Assembly (NCBI GenBank): GCA_038030265.1
Contig: CM075942.1
Span: forward strand, 12,420,029 to 12,484,028
Direction of reading: 5' to 3'
Length of the DNA: 64,000 bases
Source of the DNA: Corythucha ciliata
Taxonomy: Eukaryota; Arthropoda; Insecta; Hemiptera; Tingidae
Below, in pieces: positions 10,479 through 22,750 of the stretch (its first letter is position 1; each line of letters starts with the position of its first letter). Position numbers and translations under genes: made by a program. Under the pieces are notes generated by a model. That model saw only the letters and a program-made list of their open reading frames with translations. It did no database searches and was not told where the DNA came from.

Positions 10479-13212
10479 GTAAGTCGAACTTTTTTTTTTT
10501 TTAATGAAGATAAAAATGAGGGCATTCTCCGACGCTATCACACCGTTTCCTTGCGTTTCTGCTCTAATTTACTGCCTCCTCTGTAAGAAAAAATAAAAAA
10601 AGGTGTGTGTTTAGTACTTGCTAGACGACACGTGAGGGGTAAATGGATAGTGCCGCTAATGGTTCTATGATGGCGAGGGGTGGAGAGGAGACTGAATTAA
10701 TTATAATGAAAAAAAAAAACGGCGACTTTTTCAGAATGCTTAATTAATTTTTTGCAGAAAGAAGATAATTGCATCGTAAAAATCATCGTTTTAAAATTTA
10801 TTTTTTGAAAATTATATGTCGATAGGAAATAACTCGTACACGTGCGTGTGGAGGAGTTGAGTGGACATTTAGGGGCGGTAGGGGGTGGCGAGGGTGCAAT
10901 TTAATCCAGTTCAGTCTCTTAGATTTGTGTCAATATAAAGTTGTAAAAATTATTGATAAAAAAAAAGAGAAAACCTGAAGCGTAATTGAAGGTGATCGTT
11001 TTAATGGCGTGGGTATAATAATTCCGTATTCAAACGGCGTTCTCTTTCTAACTTAATCTGCGGGTGAGTTTTTTTCGACTAGTAGATAAATCAAATCTGT
11101 CAATTTCCGCTCGGAAATTTTTCCCCTCCACCAACCATCCACTCAGAAGGCTTAGAAGTTTGCCTTAGTGCTCTTAAATTGAAACTTTTCTATAATCTGT
11201 AACAGTTTATTGCTCCAATCTTCACCGTGACATCCTTGTTTGGAATTTTCGAATGTACAGGCTTGGAACTGTCAAATCTTCCACGAATACCAGTATTTGT
11301 AAGCTTGAGGGTATTTGATGGGTCCACAAGTGCCCCCCCTCCCCTCTACCGGAACATCCAATCCTATTGTTGGACTCTTTTTATGGACAGGAATAGGAAA
11401 ATAGATTCATCCGATTGATGGATCCAATAGTTTGGGAGGTTGGACGAGCTCCCACTGTTTGGTTCAGTTTTTTGTTGTTGTTTTTTTATTGACTCGAGAC
11501 CCTAAAGCGCCCTCTGTAGGAACAGTCTGGTTGTCCTTACACAAAAAGTCACCATTTTCAACCCTCTTGAAATCAAGGGGTGGTTTTATCGTCGAAAGAG
11601 CGCGTACACATGCGGTGTTTTCCATCCTATTCAAACGCGGTTACCGTCTTCGCGGTATCAGAGTAATGGTGCAGGAGGCGTCTCGTTGTCGACTTTTCAC
11701 GATCCAGGACCTGTAAGGTCTCTCCTGAGACGTTCTCATAATCGGACAGGTCGCGTGAAATCATCGGAGTCGGAACCGCCGGTGCATATTTACCACTTCA
11801 ATGCTGAGTTGCTGACTCAGAAAACAAAAAACGACGTACATAAACGTCTTTGAAGTTCGCGGCTTACAAAATTTCTCTATATTGACAAAGTCGCAATCCC
11901 TTTCTTGTAATTGCGCCATGACCCACACCCCCCTTTCCCTTAAAATAAGATATTGCATCACGTTTTGCCTTTTACTGAAGCAAACTTTTTTTTTTTTACA
12001 GTAGTGTGCCATACTTTCCGCGCAAAATTGACTATTCAAGCGGCACAACCTTTAAATGCCGTAAAAAAAGAATTGGCCATCGCTGTATATAAACGCGCAT
12101 AAACGGAATAAAACAATGGTAAGGGGGGGACCTCTCAGGTCGTTTAAAAGGAATTCCTTTGTTACTAATACCGGAGTCTAATTATTTAACGAGGTAACAA
12201 ATTAAAGGAGATAAACAGTTCGTGCCGTTATCGCGGTTATGCTTCTGTGACGAAGTCTTGGAGAGGGCGGGAAGCGGAATTTCTTCGTAATCCGCTTTTT
12301 AAATGTAAAAATCGTTTTAATATTCTGACTAAGTTTCCCCCAGCCCCCCACCCGTTATATCTTGCTCATGAAATCGACGAAACGTACTTGGCTCCGATTT
12401 AACGGAGCATGGTCCTCCTCTTTCTCCGCGTTTAAAAGAAGTGGCTTCCTTTCTCTGTCTGTTTTGATCTCAACTTGATACCTCGGCGAATAACTTTACA
12501 GCGGCTTTTTTTCTTAGTTCTACGGTGTTTTCCTTCACAGCAATGTCTCTCTCTTCTCATGGAGGGGGGGGGGACAGAAAAGCGCCGTCGGGCCCGTATA
12601 CTCTATGACTTTAAAACCACTAAACAAAAATATAATGGCGGGAAAGAGGGGGATTAATGGAGGAAATATGACGCTGTAATTTATCCAATTATCGAAAAAA
12701 AAAAATCTTATCGTTACGTGATAAATAGAGGGCGATAAGCGTGAGAATAAAAGCAATAAAAATCGTTAGCAACACAATTATACTGCTGTAATTGTTCAAT
12801 TTTCGCAGTCTAAAATTAAACGAAATGTTTTTATTACTAATTTACTCACGTTAAACCATTTAATTACACTCAATTAACAAAATATTTGTGTAGTTAATCA
12901 TTCAAAGTAATTTTATTCTTTTGATTGATACACTCTTTTACAAAAAATCAACAGGGTTTGTTCTACATAGTCCTCCCTGGCAGTAAAAGGGAGGAACCAT
13001 CTAAAATGTCTGTCGCATGAATGAGGATGCTGGTTGTTGTGATTGGTGGGGGGGTCGAGAGTTGCTTGAACCGTCTCTTTAAGAATTTCTGTTGACTATC
13101 GTGAGAAAAACAAGGACGAAAACAATAGCGGAGAACAATATAAATCCTTCGTGTCTCGAGGTCCCCCTGATGGACTGAGCACCGCTGCAGGCATGAGAGA
13201 CCCCCGGAGGTC

Positions 13213-13216
<4 letters not shown>

Positions 13217-13254
<38 letters not shown>
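13217..13254. repeat. Poly(T) run of 38
   Basis: The longest mononucleotide run seen in the window. It could be the poly(A) tail of an old retroposed copy on the other strand, but I see no flanking duplication, so simple slippage is equally likely. Confidence 0.85.
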
Positions 13255-13259
<5 letters not shown>

Positions 13260-13959
13260 AAGAATCAAAATTGTTGCAGGAGGAGGCCACTGAAGGGTTA
13301 TTAAAGGAACAAAATTGCGTGTTGTAAATCATTAAAAAAATGAGAGGGAGTGAGAGAGAGGAAAATACAAGGATTTGAGCTGTAAGACCGCGAAGATCCC
13401 TTCAGGTGGTCTTTTTTTCTTCTTTGACTTTTTTATTTTTTATTCTTATTTTTTGTTATCCCCGCCTGGATTCACAATGGCGTCTCTCTTGAAACCAAAC
13501 CCCGCGGGAGAGACCGGTTTTTCCCCTCTTCATCACCAAGGATTTTCTATTCTTTTTTTTTTTTCCCCCATCCTTCAAATTGTACAGGAACGCAAGAAGC
13601 GCTGAGACATTTGTCCATCGTTCCAATTTGCCCCCCCCCCATCTCCTCTCACTTATCGATCGCTCCACAATTTAAATAAAACACGATGGAAGTTGGTGTT
13701 TGTTTGAATTTTCCCTTTTTAAAAACGCCGAGTTTTATTTCTGTTTGAACCTACACAGAAATCAAGGAAAACGACGCGTGGGAAGGCTATCCGTCCAGCA
13801 GTCATGCGCTCCAAAGCCCTTCCCAATGCACGCATTGATTGAGGCGACTCCACCTTTTTTCCTCTTCTCTCGGGGTTTATTTTTAACCCTTGAGCTTTTC
13901 CCCCTTTACCCTTATTTTTTCCCATTCATATTTTTAGAGTTTAGCCTTTAGATTTCCAC

Positions 13960-13990
13960 GAGAGAGAGAGAGAGTGAGAGAGACAGACAG
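13960..13990. promoter_or_regulatory. GA-repeat cluster (possible GAGA-factor sites)
   Basis: About 25 bp of GAGA repeats followed by GACAGACAG. GAGAG is bound by GAGA factor and Pipsqueak in flies, often in Polycomb response elements. A GCCATAAC matching the Pho consensus lies near 14227. Simple-sequence origin is equally possible. Confidence 0.3.
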
Positions 13991-15308
13991 AAAACCAAAC
14001 AGAGGCGTGTTCACGCAGTCCATCATTTCGCCTCTTTTATAACATCCACAGACCCCTCGTTCATTGTGTTAGCAAAATATAACAAAAGAGTCACTATTAT
14101 GTATAACCCCCCCTCCCCCGACCCTTGGAAAAACGACAGGCCTTTGACTTCAGCAGACACGCGATGTATTCACCGCAGATTTATCCTCCCGAGTCCCCAT
14201 GGTGTACAGTGGCATTGTATGTATCTGGCCATAACTTCCTTTTCATCGACCCGCCCTATATAATCGTAATTTTTACCCCAGTTACACACCTTTCTATTCA
14301 TTATTTTTATCCTTGGCAAAGGGAGTCTTTACCACCCCGTTAAAATACCGTGGAAATTAAAGAAGCGTGACAAGGCTACGCGGGTCGGGTGGAAGGGGAG
14401 GAACGTGCCAAACAAAATTATTTCCTAATTATTCGTTTACAACGCCGTTTTGAAGCGATAAAAATAATGTGAGAGAAACAAAATAGTGTGGTGTGTTAGA
14501 TGGTGGGGGGGGGGGTACGGCTTTTGTAAGAAGAAGACAAATAAAGAGTTTGAATCGTCTGCGGTCTTTTAAATAACGTGACGCGTCATTTCGTTGAGAC
14601 GGTGTTTTGCTAATGAAAAAAATGACAATGTTATTATACCTCTTTGACTCTTCTCGGCACATTCAAGTTGTTTAAACGTTTGTGTCCTTCTTTTTTTATG
14701 AGATATTCATCGTTTAAAGGCCTTTCCACAATCCTCATAATCATCGGTTCATGTTAAAGGCTCGTTCAAAGTCGCCAGAAATAACACTCCGAAGGAATGC
14801 AGGACAGCCCCAATGGAGGCTCTTCATTGGACTTTAGGGCGTTCGATTTAATTTCGTTTTAAAAACAGGTGCATAGTCAGCCGATGGGTGTTTGGCTGAA
14901 AACCTCGAACGACGTGTCAGTGTCTGAACTTGTCGTTTTTGTTCGTCACGCAGCGCGGGCGCGGCGTATTATATCGTCCAATCCGGACGATTTACTCGAA
15001 TTGTGATGCTTTCATGCAGACCACCAAGCTAGAATTTCCACTGACGCGTCAACCCATTATACAAGTCTGAAAAAAAAAAAAAAAAAAAAAGTAAATTACA
15101 ATAAAATTCGAAAGTCTGCATAGTTACAGTAGCGTTTTGAGTGCAAATAAATTGTTTCCGGGGGCTTTCCATCACCAGATTTAAGCATTCGAGCGAACTG
15201 TGGACTGTTTTAACCTATAGAAAAAAAAAAGTTTGTAATTACGGAGCCACGATTTTACGACTGTAATTAAATGAATTCGTAGCTAGAAACCCGTGAGTTT
15301 TTTTTTTT

Positions 15309-15324
15309 CTCTCTCTCTCTCTCT
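15309..15324. promoter_or_regulatory. CT/GA-repeat cluster
   Basis: (CT)7-8 preceded by a T run; the complement is GAGAG. It lies in the first intronic single-copy island. Confidence 0.25.
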
Positions 15325-16850
15325 TCTTTTAAGGCATGAAAAACAGAGAGAAAAGACAATCTCTCCTATAGTTATAGGTTTTAAAGGAAGTTAAAAAGTA
15401 CTCCGGCCATGTTGTGATGGGAAAGGGGCGATTACCGCCCCGTTGTAATGGTGTGTGCTTCGGGGGGGTTACAAAAGATGGTCCATTGTGAAGAAAGAGG
15501 CCCCATCATACCAGCCATTACTGTCCTTCTCTCCCTTTTACTGATGGGTTCTATAAGGGGGCGAAGGGGTACCCTCATATTTTTTTTTGTGAACACTTCC
15601 CGGAGCTAATGCTCAATTTAGGTATAATTATTGTCAGTTGAAACGCCTCCATTATTTTTCTTAGAACAGTTTCCAACAATGCTTTACTCTGCCCCCTCCC
15701 ACAGCCACAAAGATCATCAAAGCAAACCCACCAACCCCTAGGACCTTACTGGAGTAAATAAACGACTATTTTTTTGTATTATTCACTAGTTTTGGAACCA
15801 CCCGGGTACATTAACACGGTGAAAATTGATCGGTGAATGTCACAACCTTCGCTTTTTTTTTTTTTTTTCTTCGTATAAAGAGCGGCGCGGCGCAACGATG
15901 AAAGGGAATGAGAGAGAACGCTTCATCTTGGGGAATTCCTATTAAATCCCCCTACTCGCCGCCAATCGTTGCTCCGCTCACAACGAAGCGACCCCCCTTC
16001 CCCCTATTCACTGGTAAACTTCTTCACTCGCTTAAAGTCTTTTGCGAAGGGTATTGGAATTCTCGGCCTTAATTGGAATTGAAAAGGTGCCTTCCAGTGT
16101 ATGTTCAAGGAAAGGCCAGAAAACGGCAGCTCCTATGTGTATTTTATTTATTTACTTTTTTTAATCATCCTCCATGGCTGTACGGTGTGGTTTAGTGGTG
16201 GGGGGGAAAGGGGAAATTTTAAGGACGACATTTTATTGGGAGGTATACGACCGTTGAAAATATAATACGATAATCCGTGGCTTTTCAACTACCAATTTAT
16301 TAGTTTGAAAAGAATTTATGAACAACAAGTAAGAAATGTTGACGATATAGGGAGGAGTTGAAATTGTTTTTGACCCCCCTCCACCCCACCCAATCGAATG
16401 TTTGACGCTACAGATCACTCAACCCTCACGCCCTTTCTGCTTCTGAGTTCTCTTTTATTTTTCTAAAAACAAAAACAAAAAAAATGGAGGGTGAGCGACA
16501 CTGGCTGGAAGTTTCCCTTAGGAGTACTTTCAAGGTGTAAATAATTCCCTAGCACGCGATATTCTCACCCTCGCACCGTGAAAATTGTGTGCAGTGGGGA
16601 GGGTTGGAGTGTAGGAAGAATTGTTTTAAAATTTCAACTCCCTCACACCTCCCAAATCGCCACGAGACACGTTTTCAACGCAGTAGGTAATCTGAACGAC
16701 CAGCTATAACCATTTACAGACTATTCACGGAAGTCACCCCCCCCCCCCACCGACACTCACGTGTAAGAGGGCGACCTATACACTTACCAGTAATCTCTAA
16801 ATAAAAATAATGAATATTATAATATTAACCAAGTGTTTAATTATGACTTT

Positions 16851-17620
16851 TACCCATCAACCAAACACGAAGTGGCCTCCTGAAACCACCAATTGACGTT
16901 CTCTCAATTTCCACCATGAATTAAACCTGCAGTTGCGTCTAGAAGCCGCGAATTAACGTTTATACCAATTTTAACTGCATTTACAATGATTGCTTTTTTC
17001 TATTTTATCTGTGAATTAGCGTTTTATTTTTTGTTTTTTCTTTTTGCCACTTCCAGTTTCAGTGAACTGGCACTCGTAGCCGAGTACTATAGCGCTTTTT
17101 CTACGTTTTCGCGGCAAATTATAGCTTTATGTCTCAATCTGTTTTCTTTATTTTCTTTGCTTACAAGGGTCATTGGAATTGAAACAAGAAACAACGGTTT
17201 AGTGTATTTTTGCAATTTTAGCAACACATTCTGGGTTTTTTCCAATTTTAATCGTGCGAATGAGTGCATTTTTTTATATTTTAACCGAAAATAATCATCG
17301 CTTTATCTCAATTTTAACCGTTTAGCATTTTAATCAATTTTCGTCACAAATTAACGCATTTTCGCTTTGCCTATAGAACCCGCTAAATTGGAATTTCGTT
17401 GATTTTGCGGGAATCAACGTTTTTTTCAAGCCACAAGCTGAGATTTTTTTAAATTTTAGCCGCGGACTCGCATGCATTACCGTTTTCTCCAAATTTTAGC
17501 CGTAAAGGGGTCTCCGTGCACCTTGAGTTAGCGATTTGTCTTCAATCCCGTTCTTGAAACCGCCTTTTGAGAAACCCCAAATCGTTTTGTTTTTGTTTTT
17601 CTTCAAATTTTAGCTGGCAG
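16851..17620 (+). repeat. Family A tandem array, forward
   Basis: Repeats of GAATTAGCGTTT, a T-rich stretch and CAATTTTAGCCGCG type units with high divergence. The array ends before a GC-rich AGGCAGCTGCCCTCCCC stretch near 17620, which resembles an eroded transposon end. Confidence 0.75.
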
Positions 17621-17860
17621 GGGTAGGCAGCTGCCCTCCCCTAGTCTCGAATGCGCAAGATTTAGTGGGGCAGCTGTCCACTCATCCCCTGGATACGTTC
17701 TCAAAGTACAAATCCTTCAGGATAATCACATTTTCATTCACGTCGTTGCTCACAAAAATCAATTTCGAGAATTTGTATTGCTCTCAAAACGAATATTGCA
17801 AGGGTGACATAATATAAAGACCCATTTCGCGGTTTTGCGCCCTAAAATACCGCTTTCGCA

Positions 17861-19600
17861 GATCTGACACAACTAAACATCCATAATCTTTCAGATTTTG
17901 CTTCTCTGAACAAAAAAAACACTTGAAATATACAGCTTAGTGGTAAAATTGCCAGTTTTTGGTAAAAATCACAATTTTTAGAGCCTAATATCTTTATTTC
18001 TGTGCTAAAATCGCCATTTTGGCTCTTTAGGGCCGGGTCGACAGTGCTCGTTTATAATCGGTGTTAAGGGTTCAAACGTTTTTGCACTTTTGCAAAATCC
18101 TAAATTATGATTGGGGTATAAGCTCTTAAGCTGAGCTTAAGGATAAATGGAACTTTGAACCCATGTGGTCAACCTGGGCATAAATCGCGATTAAATAGCC
18201 ATTTTGAGCTAAAATCTTCAGAATCTAGGTAAACCAACAAAAATTTTTTTTTTTTTTTTTTTTTTTGGTGAAATCACTATAGTCCGGGAGCCCACCGCAT
18301 GAAAAATCCGGGTCATTTGATCGTGTCTGGCACCAGCGCAGGACGTTTTTTATCGTCTAGGAGATGACACTTCTGAGATTGCCAGAAATTTTCCGTGAGA
18401 CAGGGGCTCACAGCAGAGCTAGCTGTCGACAAACACACCTTTTGGTGCTTTGAAAATGACTGGTGGGAGTAAAAAATCGTTACCCACGTCCAATACGTTA
18501 CGAAATCAGCAACGCCATCCAATTTGACTGTAGACAACGCCGTCAGCGAGTTTTAGAAAATGTGAAATTTCGAGGCTCACGAGTAGAGCCAGGGTTTTAT
18601 TCGAAATTGGATTGTTTGCGACGAACCAATTTTTACACTTGCCAGCCGTTTTCAAGCAGCCCGAAAGTGTGTCTCAGAAGTGTCATCTCCTAGACCATAG
18701 AGAACGTCCTGCGCAGGTGGATTTTTCATACGGTGGGCTCCCGGACTACTAGTATTGCAGTGAAAACATCAGTTTTCAGTGAAATTTTTAGGGTAAAAAC
18801 TTCAATTTCTGGTTAAAACCAGCCGGTTTTGAAGACATTTCTCCAGTTTTGGGATAAACTTTTATTTTTGAGGGCAAACTGACATAATTAGTTTTACGGT
18901 AAAATTGTCAGTGTTGTCTTCCGTTATGCGGCAACACGTCAACTTTGGCGTGAAATCGTCTGTTTTGGTATGAAATCGTCACATTTGGAATGAATTCGTC
19001 AGTTTTGAGGTGAAATCGCAGGTTTTCAAGGCAGAGTCGCCGTTTTTGGTCTAAAATCATCCGTTTTGGGGAAAACTTTATGTCAGCGTGTTGTGTGCGT
19101 CAGTTTTGCAGTAAAATATCCAATTTCTGGGAAAAGCGTCGGTGTAAAACATTCATTTTATAAATGAAACCGAAAAGTATTAGGTTAAAATCACCAGTTT
19201 TCTAGTGACATATTTAGGGTCGAGGGGGCGTGTGCGTCAGCTTTCCGAGAAATCGTACGTTTTTGTGGTGAAATTGCCACATGAGCGATAAAATCGGATG
19301 TTTTAATGCCGAGGGGTCTGTTATGTTAAGATGATTCAAGTTATTCATCGGTTTCGGTAAACCCGCCACAGTGTTTGGGTGAAATCACCAATTTTGGGGT
19401 AATGTTTTGAGTGTTAAAATCGCCAGATGTGACGTAAAACCTTTAGTTTAGGGGTAACGCATCGGCTTTGGCATAAAATCGTCAGTTTTAAAGTAAAATA
19501 TTGAGTTATAGAGTGAAATATTCACAATTGGGTTAAAAAACGTCAGTTTTGATCTAGACAATGTTATACTTTTTACGTCTCTCAGACAAAACGTTGATTA
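17861..19600 (+). repeat. Family D tandem array
   Basis: Short units of about 22-28 bp built on GTCAGTTTTGGGGTGAAATC, for example the run near 18960-19030. It is interrupted by a 469-bp inverted-repeat element at 18280-18748 that inserted into the existing array. Confidence 0.75.
18280..18748. mobile_element. Non-autonomous inverted-repeat DNA transposon (469 bp)
   Basis: Left end TAGTCCGGGAGCCCACCG (18280) and the right end ending CGGTGGGCTCCCGGACTA (18748) are exact complements. Similarity continues inward through ATGAAAAATCC, GCGCAGGACGTT and CTAGGAGATGACACTTCTGAG, with about 22 extra bases in the left arm. Flanks allow a CTA or TA duplication depending on where the end is set, so the superfamily stays open. 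It carries no coding frame and interrupts the family D array. Confidence 0.85.
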
Positions 19601-19870
19601 AAAGTCAGACGTTTTTTCCATTTTTGCCTCGAATGAGCTATTTTTCTCGTTTTTTGTCATGAATCACCGAATTTTGTCAATCTCATCCACGAACTTCCAC
19701 GCGTCAGCAGTTTTTCTAAATTTTAGCTGTCAAATGGCCGCCGTATGAACGACGAATTGACAAACGTTTCTCAATTTCTGAATTTTATCCTCGAATGAGC
19801 ACTTTTTGCAGAATTTCATTCCTAAATTCATCGAAATAATACAGAAAAATCCCTATTTTTGCGTCTTTAA
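19601..19870 (+). repeat. Short family A array
   Basis: A few units with CGAATGAGC, TTTTTCTCG and AATTTTAGCTG type sequence. Confidence 0.6.
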
Positions 19871-20079
19871 GCTTTTCAGAAGCCTGTTCAGAATTGAAGA
19901 GAGGCCCAACTATACTGAATTTATCGTGATTTAGCGGGATACACTTTGACGGATCTCTGACGGAATTTGAGCTTGGATAGACAGAAAAATTAAATAATGT
20001 CAGTTGGCAACGCTGTTTGTTTTAGTTAGAATCGAGAAGAAGCACTTCTTAGTTAATAAATTAATCAAACTGATGTTAT

Positions 20080-20315
20080 CCGGACGACGATGGAAGGGCA
20101 TAGCCCAGCACGATTCGAGATCCATCTAAGTGTGCGCGGTTTGTTGAACGCACATCGCCGGCAACGCCCACACGAAGCCGGGTGTGCCGTGTCACACGCA
20201 GTGTGTCGCCGCAGCCTTATAGTGTAATGGGCAATGGCTGGATTCGAACCCAGGCCCGCTGGGTTGTGAAGCTAGCGTTGTATCCATTACACCATCGAGG
20301 TGCGCTGCCCACTGC
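20080..20315 (-). mobile_element. tRNA-derived SINE-like fragment
   Basis: A GC-rich insert in AT-rich repeats. On the minus strand it has an A box TGGTGTAATGG (20284-20294), a CTTCACAA anticodon-loop-like stretch, and a B box GGGTTCGAATCC (20240-20251) at normal tRNA spacing. The acceptor and T stems do not pair, so this is not a working tRNA gene. A second GTGTAATGG lies on the + strand at 20222, giving an inverted A-box arrangement. A tRNA-derived SINE remnant is the best reading. Confidence 0.55.
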
Positions 20316-20414
20316 ATCACTTCCACACACCGCCTCCATGTCTCTCAAAACTGTAAAATTCACACCAAAACCCATGAGATTGAATCGACGGAAAATATGA
20401 CTTACATTGGTCTG

Positions 20415-20640
20415 ATTTAAAACCAGTCATGAGCGTTTGGCACTTTCGAAAAAAGAATTTCGTTATTTTGACTCTTTCAAACGTCAATTTCGTGAATTTT
20501 CGCACATTAGAAACTAAATTTTGTGGATTCGCCTCGTTCAAATCCCAATTTCACTCGTTCAAAAACCAAATTTCGTTGAATTTGCACCTTCAAAAACCCA
20601 ATTTACAATTGACAACTCCAACTAAGGAAGATTACTGAAT
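20415..20640 (+). repeat. Family F array
   Basis: Units of about 30 bp of the type TTCAAAAACCAAATTTCGT and GAATTTGACTC, seen also near 32.5 and 37.3 kb and in reverse near 26.4, 28.7 and 40.4 kb. Confidence 0.7.
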
Positions 20641-20749
20641 ACGATAAATGAAAATCGATAATATTTGAGTATTTTAAAAAAGTTAAGGATCCTCAGTCAT
20701 AGAGTCGCCCTCATCATCTTCCTCGTCCTCAAACGGGAAGGTATTGGTG

Positions 20750-21180
20750 CAGTGGCGTGGCTTGTTGGAGATCCCTCCCCCCTGCTAAACTAGCCTTGGC
20801 GCCCCTTCATCTTACAATCAGCTCAATCTTAGGAATGAATAAGATGAATATTTTGACGTTTATTGCTGCAAGTCCTCATCAGAAATTTTCATTAGTCAGA
20901 GAAAGTTAAAATTAAAATTAAGTTAATTAAATTATTTTTGAGTTGATACATTCATTTTTATTGCACTTTTGTCGCCTAGTCTGACGACAGAGGACTGAGA
21001 GAATAGCAGCACTGCGACGTATACCCCCAATGTTTAGCTGAGCACTGAGTTAATTTTTCTGTTTTTAAATTACGAACGATATAGTTCATAGCTATATCAG
21101 TTAAATAGATAAGTAGATGGGGGAAAAATACCCTGAGCTCAGCGCCCCCGAGGGCTGTGGGGGCTGTTGCTCCGCCTCTG
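20750..21180. mobile_element. hAT-like MITE (431 bp) with 8-bp target duplication
   Basis: Starts CAGTGGCGTGGC and ends with the complement of CAGAGGCGGAGC, matching the hAT pattern CAGNGGCG. It is flanked on both sides by TATTGGTG (20742-20749 and 21181-21188), a perfect 8-bp duplication as hAT transposases make. There is no coding capacity inside. Confidence 0.88.
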
Positions 21181-21188
21181 TATTGGTG

Positions 21189-22110
21189 CAGTCCCCCTGG
21201 GAGTTGCTGTTGACCTTGAAGCAGAATACCCCGGTCTTCCTGCAACCACATCTTGATTCTCACTCACCTCAGTGCAGCGGCAGAATATGGAGTTCAGCGC
21301 GTGATCTGGTACAGGGGGGGGGGGGGTCACAGGAGCCAGTTATCCCCCGTCCCCTATCTCCAACTCACATTCCCTTGGTGGAAGACTGTTTCCCAACCAA
21401 GTATGCAAGGTCTCTTTCCAGAGGCGTATATCTCGAAAACTCCGAGGAATTTTAAAAAATGTATGGAATAAAAATTATGGGGAACTCAATATACTTTCAT
21501 TCTGTACTCGCAAAGAATCTTCTAAGACACACCAATTTTGAGATACAGGCGGAAAACCTCGAAAAGGTGGTTTTGAACGCTCCCTCTTCATTCGGGGAAG
21601 GCGTTCAGCTCGGGGACTTTGTTAGACATTGATCAGGGGACCCCCTCCTTCCCATTCCCGCAAAAAAACAAAATCCCGTATTTATTTCCGCTCCAAAGCT
21701 TAGATTGTCTGGACTATCTCAGGGATGGTTGGGGTCCGTATATTATTACGAGGGTGGTTGATAGGGAATTTTGAAAACCACCCCACCCTTTTGTCCTGTA
21801 CCGGCTACGGCACCTTGTTCCGTCGGTGTTGGCTTGGCCTTGTTCACGGGTAAAATTGAGAAAAAACGCGAATAAACTTCTTAGTGCGCCCCCCCCCCCC
21901 CTGACACTAACTCTAGGTCCACGCCTGACTCCAAGAGTAAATTCTGCCCAAGAACGGTGGACCATATAGGGGCGAGCACTTAAATCAAAAATGATAAAAG
22001 TATGAAGATATAAATTATTGAGCGATTGAGAAATTCCGCTTTTAAAAAAATCCGTCATCCGCTGCTGACGCCGGTCGGATTTTTCCCCCGTCGGCCACTT
22101 TACAAGCTAC
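21189..22110. other. Mixed repeats and transposon debris
   Basis: Holds 13-nt G and C runs (21314-21326, 21889-21901) and a CAGAGGCGTATATCTCG near 21412 that resembles a hAT end without a detectable partner. The small ORFs look like chance products. Confidence 0.4.
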
Positions 22111-22750
22111 CGCTTTTTATGACAGTTTTTTCTTAATTTTAGCCTAAGTAACCGTTTTCTTTTTTTATTTTATTTTATTTTTTTTCAATTTTAGCTGTGA
22201 ACTAGCATTTTAGCGGAGGGCTTGTTCTAAGAATAGCAAATTTCATTCCTTTAAAATTCCAAATTTTAGCCCTAAACCACGAGTTAACGTTTTTTTCCCC
22301 AATTTCGGCCCTGGAAGTTGTATCGAGATGCTGTGAATTACCTATAGAATTTTCTCAATTTTACCTCAGAGTTATTGGTTTTCCGCAATTTAGCCACGAA
22401 TATTAGCACTTTTTCCGAACTATCCACCCGGCTGTATTGCCCCGTGAACAACATTATTAGCGTGCGTTCTAAATTTCAACCGCCTAAAGGACCTATCGGA
22501 AACTGATGCATGATTGTGTTATGTTGACGTGAAGATGCCTGCCTCCACAGAAGACGGAAATCAGCCCATTACTCAATTATAGAGCAGTGGAAACTTTCAG
22601 GATATAGCAAATAGTGCATTTTATCAATGATCCTCGAGAAGTTGCCGATAGATACAACGAATTCCCTTAATTTTAGCGTCAAATAAGAGAATTTTTCCCA
22701 ATTTTAGACGCGTAAAGACTTGCAGAAACTGGAAATTAGCCCACAAGCGG
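22111..22750 (+). repeat. Family A tandem array, forward
   Basis: Units such as TTTTTTCAATTTTAGCTGTG followed by AACTAGCATTTT, degenerate throughout. Confidence 0.7.

Larger units (their letters stand above)
10479..16850. other. Single-copy island in intron 2 (first)
   Basis: 6.4 kb directly after the micro-exon with no tandem arrays. It contains GA-repeat clusters (13960-13984, 15309-15324), a 38-nt T run (13217-13254) and G/C runs. The small ORFs show no family signature. This is a candidate enhancer region by position only. Confidence 0.5.

Noticed and set aside
20230..20301. Functional tRNA gene
   Set aside because: A and B boxes are present but acceptor and T stems do not pair.
21412..21945. 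Another hAT element from CAGAGGCGTATATC
   Set aside because: No matching right end or 8-bp duplication could be found.
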